A stretch of 64,000 nucleotides of DNA from DTU078 sp033808535 (GCA_033808535.1 JAPXNL010000001.1:6702-70701); one strand, 5' to 3'; positions 17,410 through 26,808 are shown, counted from the first letter of the stretch. Program-made: numbers and translations. Notes: generated by a model from the letters alone, not told the origin.

Positions 17410-19233
17410 TTACGCGGGCTTTGCCATCGTTACAAACTCCGTCCAGCCGCCGTGTTTGGAATATGCGGCTATCACGCCGGCCGACGGCTGCGAAATATAA
17501 TCGAACACAAACGGTATAACCACGTTGCCCTCGGTGTCTATCATCGCGCACTTGCCGCCAGTAAAGCCTATAACACCGAGTCCCTGCACAAACGGCTTGC
17601 ATACGGTATAAATCGGCTGCGCTATCCAATATCCCCGGTAGCTGTAATAGCCGTAGTACCCGTCCTTTTCAAGCGTCAGCACGCCGTCGGAGTATGCCAC
17701 GAGCCTATAGTTTTCGGGTATATCGAAATATGCCCCGTTTTTGTCTATAAGATAATCTCTGTCGATTGCGACGCGCTTCCTGAAATAATTGTCTTTTATC
17801 TGGCGGCGCACGCGCACCAGACCGTGGTCGAAGTAATACATGCCCAGATTTTCGGGCAGCTTTGTGTCCGCGGGATAGAATCCGTCGTATGACCTTCTGT
17901 TATCAAACTCGGGCAGATAAAGTATCTTTCCGTACGGGTTTATTATAGTTATTCCCGATGTATCGATAAACTTCAGCTCGCCGTTGTAACCGACAACCGC
18001 AGCCAGTCCGTTATCCGAAAAAGTATACACGGCTTTATACTGCGCGTCGATTGCCACCCTGCCTTTTTCGTCTTTGAAACCCCACAGTTTTTCTCTGCGG
18101 TATTCAAAGACGGGTGGGTTTTCGACCGGCTCCGTTTGCGCCTCTGTTTCGGGTATTATCTCGGCTTCGGTAACCGGTTCCGGTTCAGCAGTCTGCTGCG
18201 GTACAGGCTTGCCGGTCAGCGGGTCGATGAGCGGCGTTGTGTCTGCCGGCTTCGTCTCGGGCGCGGATGTCTCTGCCGGCGGCTTTTCAGCCATTACCTG
18301 TTTTGCTTCATCAAACTCGTCCGCCGGAACGTTTGACAGCACCGTGACCGTTTCGTTGCGGCGCTCGTCGATTTCTATCATAACATAGACTACACGTTCC
18401 TGCGAATACGGGTAGAGCTTTATATTTGATTTGGCATAATATTCGGGCGCATCAAATAACACGCCCGGTGAATAGTCGGGGTCGTAGGGTGTTTCGGCAA
18501 ACACGCCGTCCGGACGGATTGCATAGTATTTTGAGCCGTATCGGACAAGCGGATTTCCGTTTTCGTCGCGGTCGTATACCGTATAAAACGGGTTTATATT
18601 ATCGGCAATCAGATTGCCCCAGCGGTCGTAAACCGTATATTGACCGTCTCCGTCGTCGTACACAACAAGCCCCATGTATAATTTAACTGTCGGGCGGTAA
18701 ACCTCCCGCGTCTTATACTGGGTTTCATAGCCAAGCGAGGTTGCCACCCGATCGGTGTATTCCTCAATCTCCTTACGGTAGCTGTATATATTCTGATATT
18801 TGATTTTTGGCGTTACTATAGCCAGCTTATGAACAGAGGAGTCAAACGCCGCGCCGGTTTCGGTATAGCCCGCCGAGGTAAGCTCTTCATATTTACCGCA
18901 GCTTTCAATAAACGAATTGTACGCATTTAAGAGAGCGGTTTTTTCGTCTGCGGTGGTTTCCTCTCTTCTGGTGGTTTCAATCCCGACGAGCGTTTCCGGA
19001 TCGGTGACAGAGCTGATGTTGTCGCCTGTCACCGGCATTTGCGTTTCCGTTGCGGAGCTTATTTCTTCCGAGTGAGGCTTCCCATTCGCCGTCGTATCCG
19101 CTGCCTTTGTTTCGCGCGGGATAAATGAAATGTCATATTTTCCGGCCTGATACAATATCAGCGCAGCCGCGATGAAAATCAGCACCGCAAGTACCAGTAT
19201 ACGCGCCGCGACAAGCTTAAAAAGTTTCATCAT
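17410..19233 (-). CDS. Membrane-anchored WG-repeat protein
   Basis: A 607-residue protein with one N-terminal membrane segment (about residues 8-28), Thr/Glu-rich linkers (about 40-90 and 330-380), and a mostly beta extracytoplasmic part with WG-type repeats such as KLWGFKDEKGRVAIDAQY, GLVRVRRQ, YYGYYSYRGYW and GVIGFTGGKCAMIDTEGNVVI. WG repeats form extracytoplasmic beta structures of unknown function. It overlaps rlmH by 4 nt and is followed closely by rbfA, so an envelope protein of unknown role is embedded in a translation/replication operon. The middle part has a pattern of WGNLIADNINPFYTVYD, resembling a repeat on its own. Confidence 0.8.
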   Translation of the reverse strand: MMKLFKLVAARILVLAVLIFIAAALILYQAGKYDISFIPRETKAADTTANGKPHSEEISSATETQMPVTGDNISSVTDPETLVGIETTRREETTADEKTALLNAYNSFIESCGKYEELTSAGYTETGAAFDSSVHKLAIVTPKIKYQNIYSYRKEIEEYTDRVATSLGYETQYKTREVYRPTVKLYMGLVVYDDGDGQYTVYDRWGNLIADNINPFYTVYDRDENGNPLVRYGSKYYAIRPDGVFAETPYDPDYSPGVLFDAPEYYAKSNIKLYPYSQERVVYVMIEIDERRNETVTVLSNVPADEFDEAKQVMAEKPPAETSAPETKPADTTPLIDPLTGKPVPQQTAEPEPVTEAEIIPETEAQTEPVENPPVFEYRREKLWGFKDEKGRVAIDAQYKAVYTFSDNGLAAVVGYNGELKFIDTSGITIINPYGKILYLPEFDNRRSYDGFYPADTKLPENLGMYYFDHGLVRVRRQIKDNYFRKRVAIDRDYLIDKNGAYFDIPENYRLVAYSDGVLTLEKDGYYGYYSYRGYWIAQPIYTVCKPFVQGLGVIGFTGGKCAMIDTEGNVVIPFVFDYISQPSAGVIAAYSKHGGWTEFVTMAKPA

Positions 19234-19655
19234 TTATGGTACTTTAACCCTTTAGAGATGGTGAAAGCGCGATAAATCTGTTCCAGCAGAAAAACTCTTA
19301 TCATTCCGTGCGGAAAGGTCAGCCGCGAAAACGACAGCCGCATGTCACATGCCGATTTCTCGACCTCCGTAAGCCCGTCCGAGCCGCCGATGACAAACAC
19401 CAGTTCAGAGTATCCGCGCGTTGCGATGCGGTCAAACAGCTGAGCCAGACTCGGCGAGTCAAGCTCGTCCCCTTCGACACAGAGCGCTATTTTATACGCT
19501 TTTTTCGGCAGTTTCGGCAGCGCCGACTCGCCTTCCCTGATTTGTATCATCCGGAACCGGCAGAAGGCGCCGAGCCGCTTTATATATTCGTCGCAAGCCG
19601 TGTCCTGCCAGCGCTCGGACGTCCTGCCCGCAGCTATAACCGTTACTGTAAGCAC
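19230..19655 (-). CDS. rlmH: 23S rRNA (pseudouridine1915-N3)-methyltransferase RlmH
   Basis: A 141-residue SPOUT methyltransferase, a little shorter than the usual 155-160. It shows VTVIAAGRTSERW at the N-terminus, LCVEGDELDSPSLAQ, the SAM-knot motif FVIGGSDGL, and the C-terminal LTFPHGMIRVFLLEQIYRAF. The end is GLKYHK where most family members have GEPYHK. It modifies pseudouridine 1915 in helix 69 of 23S rRNA. The start is GTG, 6 nt after the gyrB stop, with no clear ribosome site, so coupled translation with gyrB is likely. Confidence 0.94.
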   Translation of the reverse strand: MLTVTVIAAGRTSERWQDTACDEYIKRLGAFCRFRMIQIREGESALPKLPKKAYKIALCVEGDELDSPSLAQLFDRIATRGYSELVFVIGGSDGLTEVEKSACDMRLSFSRLTFPHGMIRVFLLEQIYRAFTISKGLKYHK

Positions 19656-19661
19656 GGCAAA

Positions 19662-21707
19662 TTAAATGTCGAGCTCTTTTACATACCGCGCGTTTTCCTC
19701 TATGAATGCACGGCGCGGCTCTACACGGTCTCCCATCAGAACGGAGAAAATCTCGTCGCAAGCCATTGCATCCTCGATAGTCACGCGGCGCAATGTCCTG
19801 CGCGCGGGATCCATTGTCGTCTCGCTGAGCTGCTTGGGGTTCATCTCGCCAAGACCTTTGTAGCGCTTGACAATCACGCTGCTCGGATTATCCCCGCCAA
19901 GCTCTTCGATATATTTGTCGCGTTCGGCTTCGGTAAACGCATACATCGATTTCTTGCCCTTTATCACTTCGTAAAGCGGAGGCTGAGCAAGATAAACATG
20001 CCCTTTTTCAATAAGCTGCCTCATGTGGCGGAAGAAGAAGGTGAGCAGCAGTATGCGTATGTGCGAGCCGTCGACATCGGCGTCGGCCATTATTATTATC
20101 TTTCCGTAGCGCAGCTTTGTAATGTCAAAATCCTCGCCTATGCCGCAGCCGAGCGCCTTGATTATCGGAACGAGATGGGTGTTTGTATATATCTTGTCAA
20201 GCCGGCTTTTCTCGACGTTTAGCACCTTGCCGCGCAGCGGCAGTATCGCCTGGAACCGGCTGAACCGCCCGTCCTTTGCCGAACCGCCTGCGGAGTTACC
20301 CTCCACTAAAAACAGCTCGGTGACGTCGACACGCTTTTCCTGACAGTCCCAAAGCCTGCCGGGCAGCGAAGCTCCGTCAAGCGGACCCTTGCGGCTCAGC
20401 TCGCGCGCCTTTCGCGCCGCCTCGCGGGCGCGGCAGGCTGCCATAGCTTTATCAAGTATCGCACGCGCAACCCCGGGATGCTCCTCAAAATACTCCGCGA
20501 GCTTTTCCGATACAAGCGAATCCACAAATGCGCGCATTTCGCTGTTCCCGAGCTTGGATTTTGTCTGGCCCTCAAACTGCGCGTCGCGCAGCTTGACGCT
20601 GACGACCGCGCAAAGACCCTCGCGCACATCTTCGCCCGACAGCTTTTTTTCGTCGTCTTTGAGGTATCCGAGCTTGCGCGCATATTCGTTTGCAACCTTT
20701 GTCAGCGCCGTTTTGAATCCCGTTTCGTGCGTACCGCCCTCGCGGGTGTTGATGTTGTTGGCAAACGTAAACAGCGTTTCGTTGTAGGTGTCGTTGTACT
20801 GCATAGCAACTTCCGCTACATACGAATCGCGAGCCGCCTTCATATAAATGACGTCGGGATGGATTACTTCGCAGTGTTTGATTGCGTTAAGGTGCTCGAC
20901 AAAGCTTATTATGCCGCCCTCGTAGCAGAGCGTATTTTCGATTATGCCGCTGTCACCCGAATTTTTTATCGCTTCAAGGATCTGTTCTGCGCTTTCAAGT
21001 TTTTCTTCGGCAGTTCCGGATTCATCTTCTTCGCCGTCGTCGATTTTCCCGGCGGCTGCGGAAGAGTCCTCAAGTTTGCGCTCGTCGCGTAGCGTGATTT
21101 TTACTCCGGCATTGAGAAACGCCTGCTCGCGCATGCGGTTGAGCAGCGTCGCATAGTCAAAAACCGTTTCCTCAAATATCTGCGCATCGGGTTTGAATCG
21201 CACCGTCAGACCGTGGCGGTCGGTTTCGCCCTGCTTTTTGTACGGCACGACGACTTTTCCGCGCTCGAACCGCTGCATGTAGCATTGACCTTCGTAGCAG
21301 TCCTCGTATTCGAGCCATTCGGATAGCGCGTTTACCACCGACGCGCCTACGCCGTGCAGGCCTCCCGATATATTATATCCGTTTCCGCCGAATTTACCGC
21401 CGGCGTGGAGTACAGTGAACACGACTTCCGGCGTGGGTGTGCCCATCTTATGGTGTATCCCCGTGGGTATACCGCGGCCGTTGTCGCTCACCGACACGCT
21501 TCCGTCGGAATGGAGCGTTATTTTAATTTCTGAGCACGCCCCGGCCAGCGCTTCGTCAATTGAGTTGTCAACTATCTCATAAACAAGATGATGCAGGCCG
21601 CTCGCAGACGTCGAGCCTATATACATGCCCGGACGTTTGCGGACTGCCTCCAGTCCCTCAAGTACCTGAATCTGGTTTTCGTCGTAAGCCTGGTGAATTT
21701 CTGCCAT
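19662..21707 (-). CDS. gyrB: DNA gyrase subunit B
   Basis: A 681-residue type IIA topoisomerase ATPase subunit. The GHKL domain shows YEIVDNSIDEALAG, DNGRGIPTGIH and GGLHGVGASVVNALS; the TOPRIM domain shows LVEGNSAGGSAKDGR and DADVDGSHIRILLL; the C-terminus has YKGLGEMNPKQLSETTMDP, which marks GyrB. It partners GyrA to supercoil DNA using ATP. A poorly conserved acidic insertion of about 45 residues (211-256) makes it longer than the common ~640. It follows remB, but gyrA does not follow here: rlmH does. Confidence 0.97.
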   Translation of the reverse strand: MAEIHQAYDENQIQVLEGLEAVRKRPGMYIGSTSASGLHHLVYEIVDNSIDEALAGACSEIKITLHSDGSVSVSDNGRGIPTGIHHKMGTPTPEVVFTVLHAGGKFGGNGYNISGGLHGVGASVVNALSEWLEYEDCYEGQCYMQRFERGKVVVPYKKQGETDRHGLTVRFKPDAQIFEETVFDYATLLNRMREQAFLNAGVKITLRDERKLEDSSAAAGKIDDGEEDESGTAEEKLESAEQILEAIKNSGDSGIIENTLCYEGGIISFVEHLNAIKHCEVIHPDVIYMKAARDSYVAEVAMQYNDTYNETLFTFANNINTREGGTHETGFKTALTKVANEYARKLGYLKDDEKKLSGEDVREGLCAVVSVKLRDAQFEGQTKSKLGNSEMRAFVDSLVSEKLAEYFEEHPGVARAILDKAMAACRAREAARKARELSRKGPLDGASLPGRLWDCQEKRVDVTELFLVEGNSAGGSAKDGRFSRFQAILPLRGKVLNVEKSRLDKIYTNTHLVPIIKALGCGIGEDFDITKLRYGKIIIMADADVDGSHIRILLLTFFFRHMRQLIEKGHVYLAQPPLYEVIKGKKSMYAFTEAERDKYIEELGGDNPSSVIVKRYKGLGEMNPKQLSETTMDPARRTLRRVTIEDAMACDEIFSVLMGDRVEPRRAFIEENARYVKELDI

Positions 21708-21757
21708 AAATTTATAGTTGCCTTCCTGTTCGTAACATAACGGCGATTTTTGTTTTA

Positions 21758-22006
21758 TCAGCTGTCAGTTCTGCGGCTTCTGCCGAGCAGAGCCGATGTC
21801 GAGAGCTGAGAAAGCCAGACCTCGCCGCCTTTTGTCAGCACAAATGATTTCGGCAGCTCGTCGCTGGCCGAAAACAGTTTATTTTCATGCTGTTTCTGTT
21901 TTAAAAACTCTTTTGTCATTACTGAAACTGTCGCAGTGTCGGAATCAAAGATCCCGACCACATCGCGCTGCCTTATGTTTTTATTGTTGCCTATATGAAG
22001 ATACAT
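21758..22006 (-). CDS. remB: RemB/YaaB-like DUF370 regulator
   Basis: An 82-residue protein of the DUF370 family. MYLHIGNNKNIRQRDVVGIFD and the middle segment with KSFVLTKGGEVWLSQLSTSALLGR match YaaB/RemB, which lies between recF and gyrB in Bacillus. RemA/RemB-type proteins act in biofilm matrix gene regulation in Bacillus; here the role is inferred from family and position. It sits 21 nt after recF and 50 nt before gyrB. Confidence 0.88.
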   Translation of the reverse strand: MYLHIGNNKNIRQRDVVGIFDSDTATVSVMTKEFLKQKQHENKLFSASDELPKSFVLTKGGEVWLSQLSTSALLGRSRRTDS

Positions 22007-22027
22007 AAATCATCTCCGCTGCATTGT

Positions 22028-23110
22028 TTATATCTCGCGTATTTCCCCGCCGGATACCGAAAAAATCTTCGCCCCCTCAGCCGGAACGCGGTCGCAGGAC
22101 GTAATGACTACCTGCCTGTCACAAAGACCGCGCGCGAGATATGATTTTCGTGCGTCGTCAAGCTCGCTGAATATATCGTCGAGCAGAAACACCGGGTATT
22201 CGCCTGTCACCTCTTTGGAAAGCAGCCCCTCTGCCAGTTTCATTGCAAGCGCGATGCTGCGCTGCTGACCCTGCGACGAAAATGCGCGCGCCACACGGCC
22301 GACAAGCGTGATTTCAATATCATCGCGCTGCGCCCCGTAAAGCGTTGTGCCCATGCGTATCTCACGCTCCACGTTTGACGACAGCAGCTGCAGGTATTCC
22401 TCCTCGCTGCGCACTCTGTCGTATCTCAGCTCAGCCTTTTCTCGGCCACCGGTCATATCGGATAATAGTGCGCGAACCACGCTGTCAAGCCGCTGTACAT
22501 ATTCGCATCTTTTCGCCGCGACTTTCGCAGATGTTGCCGCAAGCTGCTCCGACCATATGCCCAACGTATCAATGTTAACCTTTTCGTCGCAGCCTTTGAG
22601 CGATGCTGCACGCAGCAGCGCGTTGCGCTGCGCGAGAATGTCGTTGTGTCGCTGGAGCAGCGACACATACGCCGGATAAAGCTGCGAGAGTGCCGCGTCC
22701 ACAAACTGCCTTCGCACCGACGGTCCGTCGGAGACAAGCCGCAGATCCTGCGGGCAGAACAGCACCGCACGGAACGCTCCGATAAACTCCGAGAGCTTTG
22801 TTATATCCACTCCGTTCAGCCTGCAAAGCCGCTTTTTTCTGGATAAATCAATCCGGCATGTCGCCTCGCTTGAGCGTCTGGCGTCTGTAAATTTGATCGC
22901 CAGCGAAGCACAGCTGCAGCCGAAACGGACCAGTTCCGAGTCGTGCCGAGTGCGAAACGAGCGTCCCTGCGCGAAATAATGCATACCCTCGAGCGCAGAG
23001 GTTTTTCCTGCGCCGTTTTCGCCGATGAAAATGTTTGCGCCATCTGAGAGCGTCACAGTTGCGGAAGCGATATTGCGAAAGTCCCTGTACTCGACGGTGT
23101 CGATGCGCAT
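22028..23110 (-). CDS. recF: DNA replication and repair protein RecF
   Basis: A 360-residue SMC-like ATPase. The N-terminus has YRDFRNIA and the Walker A motif GENGAGKTSALEG; a central segment has YGAQRDDIEI; the ABC signature is in FSSQGQQRSIALAMKLAE and Walker B in PVFLLDDIFSELDD. It loads RecA at single-strand gaps together with RecO and RecR. It begins 2 nt after the dnaN stop. The S4-like gene yaaA that sits between dnaN and recF in many Firmicutes is missing. Confidence 0.97.
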   Translation of the reverse strand: MRIDTVEYRDFRNIASATVTLSDGANIFIGENGAGKTSALEGMHYFAQGRSFRTRHDSELVRFGCSCASLAIKFTDARRSSEATCRIDLSRKKRLCRLNGVDITKLSEFIGAFRAVLFCPQDLRLVSDGPSVRRQFVDAALSQLYPAYVSLLQRHNDILAQRNALLRAASLKGCDEKVNIDTLGIWSEQLAATSAKVAAKRCEYVQRLDSVVRALLSDMTGGREKAELRYDRVRSEEEYLQLLSSNVEREIRMGTTLYGAQRDDIEITLVGRVARAFSSQGQQRSIALAMKLAEGLLSKEVTGEYPVFLLDDIFSELDDARKSYLARGLCDRQVVITSCDRVPAEGAKIFSVSGGEIREI

Positions 23111-23112
23111 TG

Positions 23113-24249
23113 TTATTTCATCCGGGTCGGCAGTATGAGATAAAGGTATCTGTTGTCGCTATCAACCAAAAGCGGCTCGATAACCATGCTCATAAGCGGC
23201 GAGTTGAGTGAAACCGAAAGCTCGCCCGGATCGCAGGCGCGTATCACCTCGATAAGATAACGGCAGTTGAAGCCGATCTCTATATCGTCGCCGTCTTTTT
23301 CGATCCCGATCTCGTCGTAAAATCTGCCGGTCGACGAAGATGTAGTTAAAATCAGCTTGTCTTCAGTGAAGTTGCAGCGAAGCGGCGTTTTGGTCTCGCC
23401 CTTCTGAATGTTCTCTGTTATCAGCAGAGCGCGCTCAAGACTCTGAAGCAGCCTTTCGCTGTTGAGTTTAACGTTAATTGCAAAGCTTGTCGGTATAAAG
23501 CGCGTATAGTCGATGAATTCCTTATCCAGGACGCGCGTGAAGAACACCGTGTTGTCACAGGTGAAAATTATATGCTTGCGCCCAAGCTTGATTGAAACGA
23601 TTCCTTCTGAGTTGCCTAGCAGGCGGGTCAGCTCGGGAAGCGTTTTTGCCGGGATTGTAAACGAAGTGTTTATTGCCTCTCCGCTATTTTCGAGCTCGCA
23701 TACGCGCTCAACAAGCGCGATGCGGTTGCGGTCGCTTGATACCATCCTGATGCGGTTGCCTTCAATCTCGACGTATAGGCCGTTGAGCTCTGCTCTCGGG
23801 TCATTGTCGGGCACGGCGAAGTCCGATTTTTTTATCAACTGCGTCAGATCCGCGCGCTTGATGCCAAAGCCCTGATCGCCGTCGAGCTCGGGCAGGTTTG
23901 GAAAATCCTCGCCGTCGAGCGCCTGAAGCTGAAACTCCGATTTGCCGCTGTATATGCGCGTTATGTTGCGGGCGCCAACCTCTATGGCAATTTTGCCCGC
24001 CGGCATGGTTTTTATTATCTGGCTCAGCTTGACGGCGTTTATTATATAGCAGCCGGGCTCCTCAACATCAGCGGAGACGGTGACCCGCATGCCTTTTTCC
24101 ATGTCAAAGCCGGAAAGCACGCAGAATCCGTTTTCCTCCGCTTTGATCTGTATGCCCTCGAGCGCCACTATCGTATTGTTTTTAAGCGTTACTCCGGTCA
24201 GCGGAGTTACGGCCGAATCAAGTTCGTCGTGATCAAAAATTACTTTCAT
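23113..24249 (-). CDS. dnaN: DNA polymerase III beta sliding clamp
   Basis: A 378-residue clamp with three repeats of the clamp fold. Recognised by MKVIFDHDELDSAV at the start, GRNITRIYSGKSEFQLQALDGEDFPNLP in the first domain, a segment with RNRIALVERV, and the C-terminal YLYLILPTRM, where partners bind. The start at 24249 gives the usual clamp N-terminus; a GTG at 24261 is an alternative. It is the first gene after dnaA and the oriC-like spacer, and is probably co-transcribed with recF, remB and gyrB. Confidence 0.97.
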   Translation of the reverse strand: MKVIFDHDELDSAVTPLTGVTLKNNTIVALEGIQIKAEENGFCVLSGFDMEKGMRVTVSADVEEPGCYIINAVKLSQIIKTMPAGKIAIEVGARNITRIYSGKSEFQLQALDGEDFPNLPELDGDQGFGIKRADLTQLIKKSDFAVPDNDPRAELNGLYVEIEGNRIRMVSSDRNRIALVERVCELENSGEAINTSFTIPAKTLPELTRLLGNSEGIVSIKLGRKHIIFTCDNTVFFTRVLDKEFIDYTRFIPTSFAINVKLNSERLLQSLERALLITENIQKGETKTPLRCNFTEDKLILTTSSSTGRFYDEIGIEKDGDDIEIGFNCRYLIEVIRACDPGELSVSLNSPLMSMVIEPLLVDSDNRYLYLILPTRMK

Positions 24250-24645
24250 GTTAATTGCCACGCATCCGCGCCGGCACGCGAGTTATATCACGCTGCAGTC
24301 GCGGAGACCTTTCTGTTGTTTTTAAAGTAATTGGGGCTTGCCTGGATATGTTTTATTCTGCGTTTCGCAGCATGTCGTTAAACGATATCATTGATATAAT
24401 ATAAAATAATTATAATATACGGATTAGCAGGAGCAGCAGTAGGGGGTGTGGAAACTGTTGATATTGCGGTTTTCCGTCCTTACACGCCGTTTTTTCGGGT
24501 ACCTTTCGGCGCGGATGGCTGTTGAAATCATGTAGGCGCGCTGTGTATCTGGACGCTGCTTCAAACTGCCAGTCTGCTGCATGAGAAGGTTATGCACAGA
24601 TTGTCAACTCCACACCCAACATGTAATTGTGGAAAACCGCGGCAG
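24250..24645. other. Putative origin of replication (oriC) between dnaA and dnaN
   Basis: A 396-nt non-coding spacer holds DnaA-box-like 9-mers: TTATGCACA at 24590-24598, TGTGGAAAA (TTTTCCACA reversed) at 24628-24636 and a one-mismatch TGTGGAAAC at 24447-24455. An AT-rich stretch (24384-24421, GATATCATTGATATAATATA and onward) could be the unwinding element. Position between dnaA and dnaN fits the origins of many Firmicutes. No coding frame is visible. The promoter of dnaN probably also lies here. Confidence 0.7.
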
Positions 24646-26076
24646 CTATTCCTTTATCTCTTTTGAGAGGTCATCAAGCTCTATTTCGAGCAAAGGGTTG
24701 CGTTTCAGCTGCTTTTCGACCGTATCGAGCGAAGAAAGAATCGTAGTGTGGTCGCGTTTTCCGAAAATCTGTCCTATTGCGGGAAGTGACATGCCGGTTA
24801 GGTTCCGGACAAGGTATATGGCTATATGCCGCGTATTTGCAATGTCGCGGGCGCGCGAGCGGCCCTTTAAATCCTCGACTGTTACGCCATAGTGCCTGCT
24901 GACGCACTCAAGTATGCGGTCGACGGTCACAGAGACCGGCTCCGACCCGCTCATCATATCCGAAATGCTTGTTATCGCGAGGTCTACTGTGATTTCGCGT
25001 CCGGTCAGAAAGCTCTGTGCTATAATGCGCTTTATTGCGCCTTCGAGCTGGCGGACATTGTTTTTCAGGTTGTCTGCTATATACTGCACCACGTCCGGCG
25101 GCAGCTCAACGCCCAGGCACTCGGCTTTGTATTTAAGTATCGCGGCGCGAAGCTCGCTGTCAGGCGGCTGTATGTCCGCTATCAGCCCCCACTCAAACCG
25201 CGTGCGCAGCCGCTCCTCAAGCTGCTTTATGTCGCGGGGCGGTTTGTCGGAGGTCAGCACTATCTGCTTGCGTTCCTCGTACAGCGCGTTGAAGGTGTGG
25301 AAAAACTCTTCCTGCGTCGAGTTTTTGCCGCCGATGAACTGTATGTCGTCGATCAGCAGCATATCGACTGTGCGGTAGCGGTCGCGGAATTTCTGGGTTG
25401 TTTCGCGCTTTATAGCCTCTATAATCTGGTTTGTAAAGTCCTCTCCCCGCACATAGAGCACACTCATGTCGGGGTGTTTGATTCCGGTTTCATACAGTAT
25501 CGCGGACAAAAGATGCGTTTTGCCTATGCCGCTGGGCCCGTAGATAAAAAGCGGGTTATAATCGCGCGCGGGGTTGTTCGTCACCGCTATGCAGGCAGCG
25601 TGTGCGAATTTATTGGAGCTGCCGACAATGAAGTTTTCGAATGTATTGAACTGCTCGCTTTTGATTAGCCGGCTGCGCGCTATACGGTCGGGGGTCTGCA
25701 TAAAGCCGGGAGAGATCGGATCCGAAAAATCGCGTCGCATCGACTGCTTCGGCACGGTGAAAGACGACGCTTTTACCGGCGAGGGGGGCACATCGGACAC
25801 TTCGCGCTGTTTTGCCTGATTTTCGCGGGATGACACCGTAACGCTCAAGGTATCGCAGCCGGTCAGCTCGCGCAGTATGCCGGTGAGCTGCGGCAGGTAT
25901 CTGTCCGCGACGATACCGCGCTTGAATTCGGTCGGAACGCAGACGGACGCTTCATTTTCGCCCGTAAACTCCAGCGACGATTCGCCGAACCAAACGTTAA
26001 AAACCATGTCAGAAAGCCCGAGCATTTCTTTCAGGCAGCCCTTGGCAGTCTGCCAGATATTATCGTCGTATTTCAT
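24646..26076 (-). CDS. dnaA: Chromosomal replication initiator DnaA
   Basis: A 476-residue AAA+ initiator. Domain I has IWQTAKGCLKEMLG; domain III has Walker A GPSGIGKTHLLSA and Walker B LLIDDIQFIGGKN; domain IV ends with the DNA-binding signature GRSRARDIANTRHIAIYLVR and GKRDHTTILSS. It binds DnaA boxes and opens oriC. The start at 26076 (MKYDDNIW) fits the family start and has purine-rich sequence upstream; ATG at 26115 is an in-frame alternative. A clear promoter lies about 50 nt upstream. rpmH, its usual neighbour, is absent. Confidence 0.97.
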   Translation of the reverse strand: MKYDDNIWQTAKGCLKEMLGLSDMVFNVWFGESSLEFTGENEASVCVPTEFKRGIVADRYLPQLTGILRELTGCDTLSVTVSSRENQAKQREVSDVPPSPVKASSFTVPKQSMRRDFSDPISPGFMQTPDRIARSRLIKSEQFNTFENFIVGSSNKFAHAACIAVTNNPARDYNPLFIYGPSGIGKTHLLSAILYETGIKHPDMSVLYVRGEDFTNQIIEAIKRETTQKFRDRYRTVDMLLIDDIQFIGGKNSTQEEFFHTFNALYEERKQIVLTSDKPPRDIKQLEERLRTRFEWGLIADIQPPDSELRAAILKYKAECLGVELPPDVVQYIADNLKNNVRQLEGAIKRIIAQSFLTGREITVDLAITSISDMMSGSEPVSVTVDRILECVSRHYGVTVEDLKGRSRARDIANTRHIAIYLVRNLTGMSLPAIGQIFGKRDHTTILSSLDTVEKQLKRNPLLEIELDDLSKEIKE

Positions 26077-26123
26077 CCGTCCCGGTGTTTCCTTCCAATG
26101 ATTTATTATAAACATTCAAATTT

Positions 26124-26152
26124 ATTATAACACAACGGAACTGCCATTTCAA
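26124..26152 (-). promoter_or_regulatory. dnaA promoter
   Basis: Minus strand TTGAAA (26152-26147), 17-nt spacer, TATAAT (26129-26124). Confidence 0.75.
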
Positions 26153-26193
26153 GTAATAAATTGATAATAAACACAAAGTATGGTGTGTCCTGC

Positions 26194-26222
26194 TTGTAAA
26201 ATCTGTAAGACTGTGATATAAT
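26194..26222 (+). promoter_or_regulatory. Promoter of small lipoprotein gene
   Basis: TTGTAA, 17-nt spacer, TATAAT, 55 nt before the start codon. It is divergent from the dnaA promoter. Confidence 0.65.
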
Positions 26223-26276
26223 AAAAAACAAGTTTTTTTATATATAAAAAGCAATTTAATTTGAGGTGGAATTGGC

Positions 26277-26726
26277 GTGAAAATCTGTCTCAGGCGCGTC
26301 GCCGGCGTTGCTTTTTTATTATGTATTGCCGTCCTGTCTTCATGTGAAGCCGGAGATACCGTGGACGGGGTTACGACGGAGAAAATAGAGTTTTACACAG
26401 GCGACGAGAGTATCTCTGATCTTTCGGCCGCGGAGGAGGTACTGTACAGCCGGGTAAAGGGTTATTTCGACATTTATTATGCCGGAGCAAATTATTCCAT
26501 AACTTTCGACCCTGATGAGCGCGGCGAATACGGCGGCGACGAATGCTATATCTTCAAGAGCTTTACGGAAGCTGGGCTTGAGGGGTTTTTGATTGCCGCC
26601 TCTGTCGACGGAAAGAGCATATACGGCAGCGATCCGGAGCGCGGGCTCATCGCCCTGATCTGGTGCGAAGGCTGGACCGAGCCCGACTTCAGTTATTTTG
26701 CGGCGCAGGATACATCAAATCTTTGA
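26277..26726 (+). CDS. Small predicted lipoprotein, function unknown
   Basis: A 149-residue protein with basic start, hydrophobic segment and lipobox LSSC (Cys23). The mature part is acidic (EKIEFYTGDESISDLSAAEE, then FDPDERGEYGGDECYIF) and aromatic-rich near the end (WCEGWTEPDFSYF). It has no recognisable catalytic motif or family. The start is GTG with GAGGTGG 7 nt upstream. It has its own promoter and is divergent from dnaA in the position where rpmH usually lies. Base and codon use resemble the neighbours. Confidence 0.75.
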   Translation: MKICLRRVAGVAFLLCIAVLSSCEAGDTVDGVTTEKIEFYTGDESISDLSAAEEVLYSRVKGYFDIYYAGANYSITFDPDERGEYGGDECYIFKSFTEAGLEGFLIAASVDGKSIYGSDPERGLIALIWCEGWTEPDFSYFAAQDTSNL

Positions 26727-26779
26727 GTATGTTTTCAGTTTTAATTCGGTAAAATATTTATTAACATGACAGTGCAATA

Positions 26780-26808
26780 TTGATTTTCGGGCAAGAAAGT
26801 ATTATCAT
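26780..26808 (+). promoter_or_regulatory. pfkA promoter
   Basis: TTGATT, 17-nt spacer, TATCAT, 70 nt before the start codon. Confidence 0.6.
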
